Shown piece after piece: positions 16,227 to 23,377 of a stretch of DNA of 26,704 nt. The position numbers were made by a program, and so were the translations under genes. The stretch lies in NCBI GenBank assembly GCA_024276995.1, contig JAJRWB010000063.1:1-26704 (forward strand). The letters are read 5' to 3'. Under the pieces are notes generated by a model. That model was given only the letters and a program-made list of their open reading frames with translations. It did not search any database and had not been told where the DNA came from. How positions within the stretch are numbered: position 1 is the first letter of the stretch; every line of letters begins with the position of its first letter. Source of the DNA: Candidatus Eiseniibacteriota bacterium. Lineage in GTDB: Bacteria > Orphanbacterota > Orphanbacteria > Orphanbacterales > Orphanbacteraceae.

Positions 16227-17486
16227 TTAATTATAGTGACAGCATTGATCCTCGTAGATCGTCTCCTTCTCGCTGCTGAAAAGAGGTGTCAAGTCGAAGA
16301 AGGCGACTCCCTCGCTTCTCAATTCCTTCCCCGCGGCCTGGAGGAGCGGATACGCCTCCCGCACGGCGCGGACATGCGGGTATGTCGGCGCCGCCACGGC
16401 ATGGCGCTTCTCCCAGTCGGTGAGCTTTTTCGATCCCGAAACGTACTGGTTCGGCTGGAGGAAGTGAAAGTAGGCGATGTCGTTAGCGCGGCAGAGGTTG
16501 GCGATCTGCTCCGACGACCGCTTCCAGAGATCGGCCGACGAACGGAAGAGGTCGGCCGGGGAAGGATCGCCCGGGGGCGGCCCCGACTCCTGGAACGACA
16601 CGGCCCGATCGTCGCGGAATCGTTCGCGGATCTCCACCTCCGCCGCCGCGATCCGCGCCGTCTCCCCGTCGCTCCACGCACGCCACAGGGCAAGAACGAT
16701 TCCGCTCCGCCGAACGATCGAATTCGCCGAGATGCGCCGTCGCCACCGCTCCACCTTCGCCCGGCGCGACTCGATCTCGCCGAAGAGCGTCGTCGTTTTC
16801 GGATCGAACCCCTTCGCGGCGTACGATCTCCAGCTGCGGGGGAACGAAGCGGCGACGCCGAAGGGTACATTCTCAGCGAAAGGGAGTGCGATTTCGTTGA
16901 AGCCGTCCAAGTTGATCACGATGTCGATCGCCGCCCCGAGGGAGAGAAACCAGGAGAGCGCCATGAGCTGTTGCGGTTCCTTCATCCCGCCGAGAGCGAG
17001 AGAAACGATCTCCACTTTCTTCCCCTCGAAGGGGGGCGCCTCTGCGAGAAGATCACTCAGAACGGCGGCGCAGCGGAAATAGAGATCGAGCGCCGCCGAG
17101 CCGCCGGTGAGAACGACCGTGACCCGGCCGGGTGATCGATCGAACGGAGGGGCGGGCCCGAAAAAACCGTATTCGTTGACCGGAATATCGATCGGTCGGT
17201 CGTTGAAGACGTGCGCCTTCGCGTCGCGGTTCCGGACGTAACCGAGGAAGGGATGAAGCACATAGTCGAGCACCCACTCGGGGGCATCGGTCTTTCCGGC
17301 GGCGGTGCGCTCCACGGCGACCGGCGTGTCGAGAGATTCGACGATCGTCTGCCGGCTGTAGGCGCGCCCCCTGATTCTCGAGAGCACGGGAAGGGAGACG
17401 ATATCGAGGAGCGCAAGAATGAGGAGGATGTCGAAAACGATCCAGCGAGCCGTGAGGCGGGAAAATCCCAATGCCGCTCTCCTCAT
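16227..17486 (-). CDS. SGNH/GDSL-type hydrolase-like membrane-anchored protein, prematurely stopped
   Basis: This 419-residue protein has one N-terminal membrane helix (about residues 14-35, WIVFDILLILALLDIV) and a likely periplasmic SGNH-like domain. Visible blocks are NEYGFFGP, VVLTGGSAALD (the GxSxxxG-type nucleophile region), SLALGGMKEPQQLM, DIVINLDGFNEI (block III, GxN type) and, at the end, DQCCHYN with the catalytic Asp-x-x-His pattern. Such proteins can add or remove acetyl groups on envelope glycans. The frame stops with TAA immediately after HYN, before the conserved final helix, which continues in frame (16149-16226). The start ATG at 17484-17486 has GGGA upstream. It is divergent from a GT39-type glycosyltransferase, suggesting shared glycan work. 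Confidence 0.75.
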   Translation of the reverse strand: MRRAALGFSRLTARWIVFDILLILALLDIVSLPVLSRIRGRAYSRQTIVESLDTPVAVERTAAGKTDAPEWVLDYVLHPFLGYVRNRDAKAHVFNDRPIDIPVNEYGFFGPAPPFDRSPGRVTVVLTGGSAALDLYFRCAAVLSDLLAEAPPFEGKKVEIVSLALGGMKEPQQLMALSWFLSLGAAIDIVINLDGFNEIALPFAENVPFGVAASFPRSWRSYAAKGFDPKTTTLFGEIESRRAKVERWRRRISANSIVRRSGIVLALWRAWSDGETARIAAAEVEIRERFRDDRAVSFQESGPPPGDPSPADLFRSSADLWKRSSEQIANLCRANDIAYFHFLQPNQYVSGSKKLTDWEKRHAVAAPTYPHVRAVREAYPLLQAAGKELRSEGVAFFDLTPLFSSEKETIYEDQCCHYN

Positions 17487-17662
17487 CTTTCCCGTCGGGA
17501 ACGGTTCTTCACCGGCGGCGATCGATCGCGCCGCTTTCCGGCGAGTGTACCACAACGGCGGCGATGGAAAACCGGGGAGAGGGCGCGGTCCGATGCTACA
17601 ATGACGATGCCGGCCGCAACCTCTCCCGAGCAGTCCGGCGGGTGCAATTCGAAAGGGTCGCC

Positions 17663-19324
17663 TTGTTGAATCCGATCTCCCGAAAACGGATCTCTCTTCT
17701 CGTTCCCCTCGCCGCACTCGCGTTGGTGATCGTTCTCGCCGGCGCGGCGCGCTACCGCCTGCTCGACGTCCCTCTCGAGCGGGATGAAGGGGAGTACGCG
17801 TGCGCCGGAAGAATGATCCTCCACGAAGGCACGCCCTACGTCGATTTATACAACATGAAACTTCCCGGGATCTATGCCGTTTATGCCGTGATCCTCAAAC
17901 TTTTCGGCGAAACGGCCCGCGGCATTCACCTCGGGCTGCTTTTCGCCAATGCGCTCACCGTGCTCTTCGTCTATCTTCTTGGGCGCCGTTTTCTCTCCTC
18001 GTTGGCGGCGCTCGCGGGAGCGGCGAACTTCGCCCTGCTCTCGATCAGTCCCGCCGTGCAAGGGATGTTCGCCAACGCCGAGCACTTCGTTCTCCTCTTC
18101 GCCCTGCCCGGTCTTCTCGTCCTGACGGCGGCGGTCGAGTCGAACAGGAAGAGAACGATTCTCGCCGCCGGCGTCCTTCTCGGCTGCGCTTTCATCGTCA
18201 AACAGCATGCCGTCGCGTTCGTCGTGCTCGGCGCGTGGCTCCTCGCGAGGGGGCGACCGGGTGAAGAGCCGACCGGCCCATCCATAGAAAACCACGGTGC
18301 GGGCACGGCCCTCCTACGCCGCAGGACGATCGATGTGCTCGTCTTCTCGGCCGCCGTTCTTGGAGTGTACGGTACGGTCTGCGCGATCTTCGCTGCCGCG
18401 GGCGCGTTCGGCAACTTCTGGCACTGGACGGTGGAGTATGCCTCCCGCTACGTATCGCAGGTCCCACTCTCGGAAGGTCCGGGCCGTTTCTCGAAGGCTT
18501 TCGGCTTTCTCTTCCGCGCCGCGCCGATTCTCTGGGTCGAAGTGATCGCCGGGACCGCGCTTCTCCTTCTTCGCGCCTGGCCGGGGCGCAGGGCGGGTAC
18601 TCTCTTCTGGTTTGCCGCCGCGTCGCTTGCGGCGACGGCGCCCGGCCTCTACTTCCGTCCCCATTACTTCATCCTTCTCCTGCCGGCCGCGACCATCGTG
18701 TCGGGCGGAGCCGTGGAGGCGCTTTTCAGAGCCCTCCAGCGCCGGACGGGCCGCCCCGTCGCCTCCCTTGCCGCGGCGACGGCCGGCGGAATCGCCGTCA
18801 TCGCCCTTCTTCTCACGATCTTCGCCCAGAGGGATTTTCTCTTTCGCCTCACCCCCGAGCAGGTTTGCCGCCGCGTTTTCGGACTCAATCCCTTTATCGA
18901 ATCGGTGGAGATCGCCGCGGAAATCGACAGGCTCACGGCACCCGGCGAGCCGATCGCCGTCATCGGATCGGAACCACAGATCTACTTCTATTCCAAGAGG
19001 CCCGCCGCCACCGGCTACATCTACATGTACCCCATGATGGAGAAACACCCCTTCGCCCTCGAGATGCAGATGGAAATGATCCGGGAGATCGAAGCGGCGC
19101 GCCCGGCGGTTCTCATTTACGTTCGAAACGTCTACTCCTGGGGCATCACGCCCGATTCGCGCACCGAGATCCTCGACTGGTTCGGCGCGTACAAAGACGC
19201 GAACTATCACTTGGCGGGACTTGTGAGCCAGTATCCGACATACAGCGAATGCAACTGGGGACCGGACGTGCCGTGGCCCCCCGAATCACCCGCGTGGATC
19301 GCGCTGCTCAAGAGAAACGACTGA
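17663..19324 (+). CDS. GT39/ArnT-like membrane glycosyltransferase
   Basis: This protein of about 553 residues has roughly ten membrane helices and the layout of the PMT/ArnT (GT-C) glycosyltransferases, which transfer a sugar from a polyprenyl-phosphate donor on the periplasmic side. The first periplasmic loop has DVPLERDEGEYACAGRM, with the acidic pair expected at the active site, followed by YNMKLPGIYAVYA. A soluble C-terminal part of about 140 residues (EIAAEIDRLTAPGEPIAVIG onward) follows. No ATG fits. I chose TTG at 17663, with AAAGGG just upstream. GTG at 17642 is an alternative, so the start is uncertain. It lies between the two paralogues and divergent from the SGNH-like gene. Confidence 0.85.
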   Translation: MLNPISRKRISLLVPLAALALVIVLAGAARYRLLDVPLERDEGEYACAGRMILHEGTPYVDLYNMKLPGIYAVYAVILKLFGETARGIHLGLLFANALTVLFVYLLGRRFLSSLAALAGAANFALLSISPAVQGMFANAEHFVLLFALPGLLVLTAAVESNRKRTILAAGVLLGCAFIVKQHAVAFVVLGAWLLARGRPGEEPTGPSIENHGAGTALLRRRTIDVLVFSAAVLGVYGTVCAIFAAAGAFGNFWHWTVEYASRYVSQVPLSEGPGRFSKAFGFLFRAAPILWVEVIAGTALLLLRAWPGRRAGTLFWFAAASLAATAPGLYFRPHYFILLLPAATIVSGGAVEALFRALQRRTGRPVASLAAATAGGIAVIALLLTIFAQRDFLFRLTPEQVCRRVFGLNPFIESVEIAAEIDRLTAPGEPIAVIGSEPQIYFYSKRPAATGYIYMYPMMEKHPFALEMQMEMIREIEAARPAVLIYVRNVYSWGITPDSRTEILDWFGAYKDANYHLAGLVSQYPTYSECNWGPDVPWPPESPAWIALLKRND

Positions 19325-19396
19325 TCGGCCGTAGCGGTCTTGGCCTCGCGGAATGAGCCGGCGATGGTCGCCCGGCGGATCTGTACGCAAGAAAGC

Positions 19397-19424
19397 GGCC
19401 CGGGAAGCATTTCCTCCCCGGGCC
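19397..19424. terminator. Hairpin between the convergent GT39 and 385-aa genes
   Basis: An eight-base-pair stem GGCCCGGG / CCCGGGCC has a 12-base loop. It lies 73 bases past the GT39-type stop and 30 bases past the 385-aa gene stop, so it can serve both. It is almost the same stem as the one behind paralogue A, consistent with the gene having been duplicated with its terminator. On the minus strand a short pyrimidine stretch (CTTTCTT) follows. Confidence 0.65.
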
Positions 19425-19453
19425 GGTGACCGTCTTTTCGATTCCGATTCGTT

Positions 19454-20611
19454 TTATGCTTTCAGATTCCGTACGGCCGCCATGCTCGTGTCGTGGAGCG
19501 ACTTCATGATGTTCTGCATCGTCTGGAACATCTGCTGGCGCTTCTGCATGAGCGATTGAAGCTGGCTTTGGATGAGTTGCAGGTTCGGCTTCTTGCCTCC
19601 CTTGCCGGCACCGCCCGTGGCGCCGCTCGCGGCACTTCCGACCGCTCCGCCCACCGCGCTCCCCACCATGCCTCCGAGCGGCCCGCCGAACGCCGTGCCG
19701 ATCGCCGCTCCGGCGGTCTTGAACAGCCCGCCGAGTTTGCCGAAGATCCCGCCGCCGCCCTTGCCGCTCTTCTTCTGCATGGCATTTTCGATCTGCTTCA
19801 TCTTATCCTCGATCTGCTTATCCATGTGCTTCGAGAGCTTCGCCATCAGGAGCATCAGCTTATCCTCGAGGCTGAGGTTCGGATTCGAGAGCACGCTCTG
19901 CGTGGAGCCGGCGCCCGATGCGCCGGTCGCGCCCTGCGCGCCGCCGAGTCCCGCCGGTCCGCCGGCGCCGAAGAGCTTCGAGATCGATGGCAGTGGATTC
20001 CACCCAGGGGTGAAGCTGCGCCCGATCAGCCCGGCGAGCCGGAATTGCGTATGCCGGTGAAGACGGTAGCCGCTCACCGTGTGCCGCCGCGTCGCGACGC
20101 CGTCGGCGCGGCCGTCGGCCAAGTCGGCGCGGATCGCGCTGAGATTCTTGTACATCTTTCCCCGATAGAGGTAGCCGCTCCGGCCGAGACGGATCGGCCT
20201 GCGGAACGAACCGCGATACATCCGCCCGGTGATCCGCCCGGTGATCCGCCCACCGAAGAGGGAACGATAGCCGGTATCGTAACGATGGCCCACGTGCGCC
20301 TGTCGCCCCACACGGGTCCGCGTCACATACGTGCGAGACCAGCGGTGCAGGTGAACTCCGCCCGGGGCGCGGCGGAGGACGCCGGCCCGGCCGAAACCGC
20401 TGCGCCCGCGCGCCCCGGTGAGCCGGTCGAGAAGGGTGGTCGAAAGACCGCTGTTCAGATCGAAGAGATTTCTCTGGAAACCCGCCAAGTCGCCGCGGTT
20501 CAGGTCGACGAGAGCGCCGATCTTGTCACCGAACGTGTCGGGAAGTCCGAGGGAGTCGAGGTAACGATTCACCTGCGTGCCGATCGAGTTCGCTCCAGGG
20601 TCGATGCTCAT
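19454..20611 (-). CDS. Signal-less basic protein, paralogue B with glycine-zipper insert
   Basis: This 385-residue protein is the close paralogue of the 367-aa protein at 14880 and has the same layout: MSIDPGANSIGTQVNRYLDS at the start, a basic Arg/Gly/Tyr-rich middle (70-205), a Gly/Ala linker, helix NLSLEDKLMLLMAKLSKHMD (246-265) and a Gln/Met-rich last helix. The main difference is residues 300-335, where B has a long small-residue segment (GTAFGGPLGGMVGSAVGG, about 305-322, continuing GAVGSAASG) forming a glycine zipper; A has a short SSVPILGSLFGGG stretch. Glycine zippers pack helices in membranes or oligomers. No Sec signal is seen. ATG at 20609-20611 follows AAGGAGAAGG. It may be secreted by a dedicated export route or act as an assembly protein; the family is unrecognised. 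Confidence 0.8.
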   Translation of the reverse strand: MSIDPGANSIGTQVNRYLDSLGLPDTFGDKIGALVDLNRGDLAGFQRNLFDLNSGLSTTLLDRLTGARGRSGFGRAGVLRRAPGGVHLHRWSRTYVTRTRVGRQAHVGHRYDTGYRSLFGGRITGRITGRMYRGSFRRPIRLGRSGYLYRGKMYKNLSAIRADLADGRADGVATRRHTVSGYRLHRHTQFRLAGLIGRSFTPGWNPLPSISKLFGAGGPAGLGGAQGATGASGAGSTQSVLSNPNLSLEDKLMLLMAKLSKHMDKQIEDKMKQIENAMQKKSGKGGGGIFGKLGGLFKTAGAAIGTAFGGPLGGMVGSAVGGAVGSAASGATGGAGKGGKKPNLQLIQSQLQSLMQKRQQMFQTMQNIMKSLHDTSMAAVRNLKA

Positions 20612-20642
20612 TTTCCTTCTCCTTGCGTTTCGAAAGCCTTGG

Positions 20643-20711
20643 GTCGAGGAAGGCTCGCTGCCTCCCGACTGCCTACGACTCTCTTATCCCGGCTCTTGAA
20701 GGAGAAGTTGC
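20643..20711 (-). promoter_or_regulatory. Promoter-like signature and structured leader of paralogue B
   Basis: On the minus strand GCAAC (20707-20711), 19 bases, then ATAAG (20683-20687). The leader has GTCG (20676-20679) pairing with CGAC (20643-20646), enclosing GGGAGGC-N5-GCCTTCC (20648-20666). Compared with copy A, the hairpin bases differ but stay paired, including one G-T pair, which supports an RNA structure. Confidence 0.55.
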
Positions 20712-20763
20712 GAAAAAAGGCAGGAAGAAAGGCGCTCCCCGGCAGGCAACGGACGTCCGGCAC

Positions 20764-21480
20764 TCAACGAAGACGATATTCCGTCATATTTTCCCCGGCG
20801 GCAATCTCGCCGACACCTTCGTACGCCACGCTTCCGATCACCACCGGCCCGCCGCTTTCGGTGCCGAGCATTCGGACCCTCGCGATGCCGTCGGGCGACG
20901 TGAAGCCGAGGACTTTCTGCTCTTCTTGAACCGAACAGCTGTGCACGGCCAGCCTATGACCCGCGCCGTCGATCACGACGAGAGAGAAACGTTCATTCGT
21001 CATCCCTTCGAGTACGAGGAGAACGCCCCCCGTACCGGGCGGGAAATCGATCCGCCCGCGCGACCCGAGATGTAAGACGATGTTCGTCGTGTCGCAGAAC
21101 GGGCTCGGGCAGAGAAAGCTCCTGAGACAGTCGCGGTCGCGAACCACCAGGTCTCCGACAAGGAGAGGGTTGTCCAGCGGGAGCGCGCCGTCGCCGCAGC
21201 TCGAACCGTTCCATGGAAGACTCTCGAAGCTCTCCACCGTGAGCGGCCCCGTGGCCGCGAAGAAGGGACTCCTCCGCGAGAAGACGCGGATTCCGCCGGC
21301 GGCGGGCACTTCGTGCAGGGCCGCCGGGCCTTTCGCCGCGGCCGGCGCGGCGACCGGTTCGGGACCGGTCACCGAGGAAGGACCGTCCTCACCGCACCCG
21401 AGAGGAAAGGAGACGAGGAGAAGCCCGAGGGCCAGGCTCTTTAGAAACAGTGTTGCTGAAACCGGTTTTCCATATGTCAT
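20764..21480 (-). CDS. Putative envelope lipoprotein of unknown function
   Basis: This 238-residue protein has an N-terminal hydrophobic segment (LFLKSLALGLLLVSFPLGC) ending at Cys29. The PLGC box differs from the usual L-A/S-G/A-C because Pro is at -3, so lipidation is likely but not certain. A Pro/Ala linker follows, then a beta-rich domain of about 180 residues with four further cysteines in GSSCGDG, DRDCLRSFLCPSPFC, which may form disulfides. It has stretches typical of beta sandwiches (FPPGTGGVLLVLEG, RVRMLGTESGGPVVIGSVAYE). I chose the ATG at 21478-21480, with GGGAG eight bases upstream. I do not recognise the family. It lies 150 bases upstream of paralogue B on the same strand. Confidence 0.75.
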   Translation of the reverse strand: MTYGKPVSATLFLKSLALGLLLVSFPLGCGEDGPSSVTGPEPVAAPAAAKGPAALHEVPAAGGIRVFSRRSPFFAATGPLTVESFESLPWNGSSCGDGALPLDNPLLVGDLVVRDRDCLRSFLCPSPFCDTTNIVLHLGSRGRIDFPPGTGGVLLVLEGMTNERFSLVVIDGAGHRLAVHSCSVQEEQKVLGFTSPDGIARVRMLGTESGGPVVIGSVAYEGVGEIAAGENMTEYRLR

Positions 21481-21928
21481 CACAACCACTCCCACTTCAT
21501 CCCGGCAGACCGGCACGACAGGTAGATGCCTCCATTACGATAATCGACCGATCGGTCGAGTGGCTTTAGCCGAATATGCCGCCACCGCGGCTCCGTTTCG
21601 GCAATTCTCCCGAATACGGCAAGAAAAGGCTGTTTCCCGCCGAATCGTGGGGATCGATTCCAGGAGCGGGAAGGAGGCCGGAGCCTCGGTTTCCGATTCG
21701 AACAGTCGCGACGGTCGCGCACCGCCTGCGATCGAATCGTTCCCCTGAGCCCCGGCGGCCGGTGGGCGGCATGGTGGTACGGCCGCTTCCCGGCGCGGCG
21801 GAATCCCGGCTCGCGCCGGTGCGCCCCCCTTTCCCGTGTCATCTCCAGGCGGCCTCGCGCGCCGGCCGCGTTCCACTTATCACCACGAGCCGCCCGCCGG
21901 TTGCGGGAAAAAACGGGAAACAAATCAC
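21481..21928. other. Divergent intergenic region with a 16-bp palindrome
   Basis: About 530 bases separate the lipoprotein gene from the 393-aa gene. No convincing coding frame is seen. A perfect 16-base palindrome TCGACCGATCGGTCGA lies at 21544-21559, 64 bases before the lipoprotein start, where a dimeric regulator could bind. A smaller hairpin GAATCG-N7-CGATTC lies at 21642-21660. The rest is GC-rich without structure I can name. Confidence 0.4.
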
Positions 21929-21992
21929 GCAACGTATTCTCTCTTTCAGCGGATAAGGGGGTATCAATCACAGATCGGCCATCGGCCTTACC
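21929..21992 (+). promoter_or_regulatory. Promoter-like signature and leader of the 393-aa gene
   Basis: GCAAC (21929-21933), 19 bases, ATAAG (21953-21957) matches the signature of the two paralogue genes in sequence and exact spacing, although the intervening bases and the coding regions are unrelated. Downstream, GGTA (21960-21963) can pair with TACC (21989-21992) around GGCC-ATC-GGCC (21977-21987), a layout similar to the paralogue leaders. An alternative GATC/GATC pairing would approach the GGAAGGAG ribosome site. Confidence 0.5.
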
Positions 21993-22013
21993 AGATCGGA
22001 AGGAGTCAGAAAA

Positions 22014-23195
22014 ATGTCCATCGCCATCGGAAACGGAAACGCCGCCCCCCGGAACATTGTCACCCCGCAGAATCAGACGCACACGTCGGCGCCCGCGGCG
22101 CAGCCGAAGCAGCGCGTTCAGACGTCAGTGGCGTATGTCAATCCGGACAACGACCTGAAAACGGAGATCCGAAATCGCTTCGCCCGGAAATTCGGGAAGC
22201 TCGCAGCCGACAAGAAAGGTTTTCACGCCTTCACGAAGAAGATCTTCGGAAAAAACTACGACACGGGACGTGCTGAGAAGATGCGCCGCGCCGCGGTTGC
22301 CGGCGACTACAGCTGGTTGCCCGAGATCAGGTTCGTCGACCGCGCGACGCTCCAGGGGGCGAACGGCGCGTACGCGAAGAGCGAAGGGAAGATCTACATC
22401 GCCGGCGACCTGAGAAATAATCCGGTTCTCGCCGCGCAGACATTCACAGAGGAAGCGGGGCACCACATCGATGCGAAGATCAACACGAAGGACACGCCCG
22501 GCGATGAGGGCGAAATGTTCCGCCGCGTGCTGAGCGGTGAGAGGCTCTCGAAGGCTGAGGTCGCTTCGATCAGGAGCGAAAACGATCACGGCGAACTGAA
22601 TATCGACGGCAAAAATGTGAAAGTGGAGTTCTTCTTCAAGAAACTCCGCAAGTCGTTCAGGAGAATTACACGATCGGTCAGCCGCGGTTTCAGGAAAGTG
22701 GTGGGCGGTGTCGGCCGTGTGGTCAAGAATGTCGCCCGCGGCGTAGGCCGCGTGGCGGGCAAAGTGATCCACACCGTGACCGGCGTATTCAAGAAAGTGA
22801 CCGGCGGTATCGGCAAAGTCCTCGCGAATGTGACGCGCGGCGCTTTCAGTATCTTCAAGAGAGCTATCTCCTTCCCGAAGCGGATCTTCAGCGGCCTGAA
22901 GAACGTGGTCAGCCGTGTGTTCGACACATTCCGGTCAGTGGCATCGAAGATCTGGAATATTCAGAAGTCGATCCTTTCGAAGATGTTCAACATCCCGATC
23001 TCCCTCGCCGGGAAACTCTTCCGCGGACTTTCGGGAGCCGCCCGATTCTTGACGAAGCCGTTCGGTCTTCTCGGCCGGCTTGGCGGGATGGTGGGGATGG
23101 AGCGCGGCCTCTTCGGCGGCTTCGCCGGCGCGATCTTCAACCCGATGCGGAATGTCGCCCGCTTCGCGCTCGGTCTTCTCGGCCGGGTCTTCTAG
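22014..23195 (+). CDS. Signal-less protein with EEAGHH domain and 11-residue cationic amphipathic repeats
   Basis: This 393-residue protein has no Sec signal. Residues 1-40 are disordered and rich in Asn, Gln, Ala, Pro and Thr. Residues 45-205 form a folded domain with GANGAYAKSEGKIYIAGDL, TEEAGHHID (145-153) and TPGDEGEMF. EEAGH aligns with the zinc motif HExxH with the first His replaced by Glu; I recall this variant in proteins with calcium-binding-type repeats, function unknown. Residues 213-355 are thirteen tandem 11-mers, basic at position 1 and hydrophobic at 2, 3, 6 and 10 (RVVKNVARGVG, KLFRGLSGAAR). This pattern forms long amphipathic helices that lie on lipid membranes. It may be a membrane-active toxin, effector or coat protein. 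ATG is preceded by GGAAGGAG. Confidence 0.8.
   Translation: MSIAIGNGNAAPRNIVTPQNQTHTSAPAAQPKQRVQTSVAYVNPDNDLKTEIRNRFARKFGKLAADKKGFHAFTKKIFGKNYDTGRAEKMRRAAVAGDYSWLPEIRFVDRATLQGANGAYAKSEGKIYIAGDLRNNPVLAAQTFTEEAGHHIDAKINTKDTPGDEGEMFRRVLSGERLSKAEVASIRSENDHGELNIDGKNVKVEFFFKKLRKSFRRITRSVSRGFRKVVGGVGRVVKNVARGVGRVAGKVIHTVTGVFKKVTGGIGKVLANVTRGAFSIFKRAISFPKRIFSGLKNVVSRVFDTFRSVASKIWNIQKSILSKMFNIPISLAGKLFRGLSGAARFLTKPFGLLGRLGGMVGMERGLFGGFAGAIFNPMRNVARFALGLLGRVF
22650..23078 (+). repeat. Thirteen 11-residue repeats (33-base period) in the 393-aa gene
   Basis: Codons 213-355 split without gaps into 13 units of 11 residues, for example KSFRRITRSVS, RGFRKVVGGVG, RVAGKVIHTVT and RVFDTFRSVAS. Nine of thirteen start with Arg or Lys. 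The DNA is not repetitive enough to be a recent tandem array, so the period is kept at protein level. Two or three weaker units continue to the C-terminus. Confidence 0.85.
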
Positions 23196-23230
23196 AACGA
23201 ACATCACGACACGCGCGTCGCGGTGCGATC

Positions 23231-23258
23231 GAGGCCGGGCGGGCAGCCGTCCGGCCTC
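23231..23258 (+). terminator. Candidate hairpin terminator after the 393-aa gene
   Basis: GAGGCCGG (23231-23238) pairs perfectly with CCGGCCTC (23251-23258) around a 12-base loop, 35 bases past the stop. No T-run follows, so termination efficiency is uncertain. Confidence 0.4.
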
Positions 23259-23377
23259 CCGCCATTGCCGCGATTACCGTCTTTCCTCCCGGCGGGACAT
23301 CCTGTTAAGGTAGACGGACCGGATGCGGGGCAGGCGCGGATCGCCCCCCGACGATGTATCCCCTCGAGGAGTGACGA

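Noticed and set aside
14865-17135. Plus-strand frame of 756 codons
   Set aside because: It runs antisense across two unrelated minus-strand genes and the intergenic leader; composition is typical of a shadow frame.
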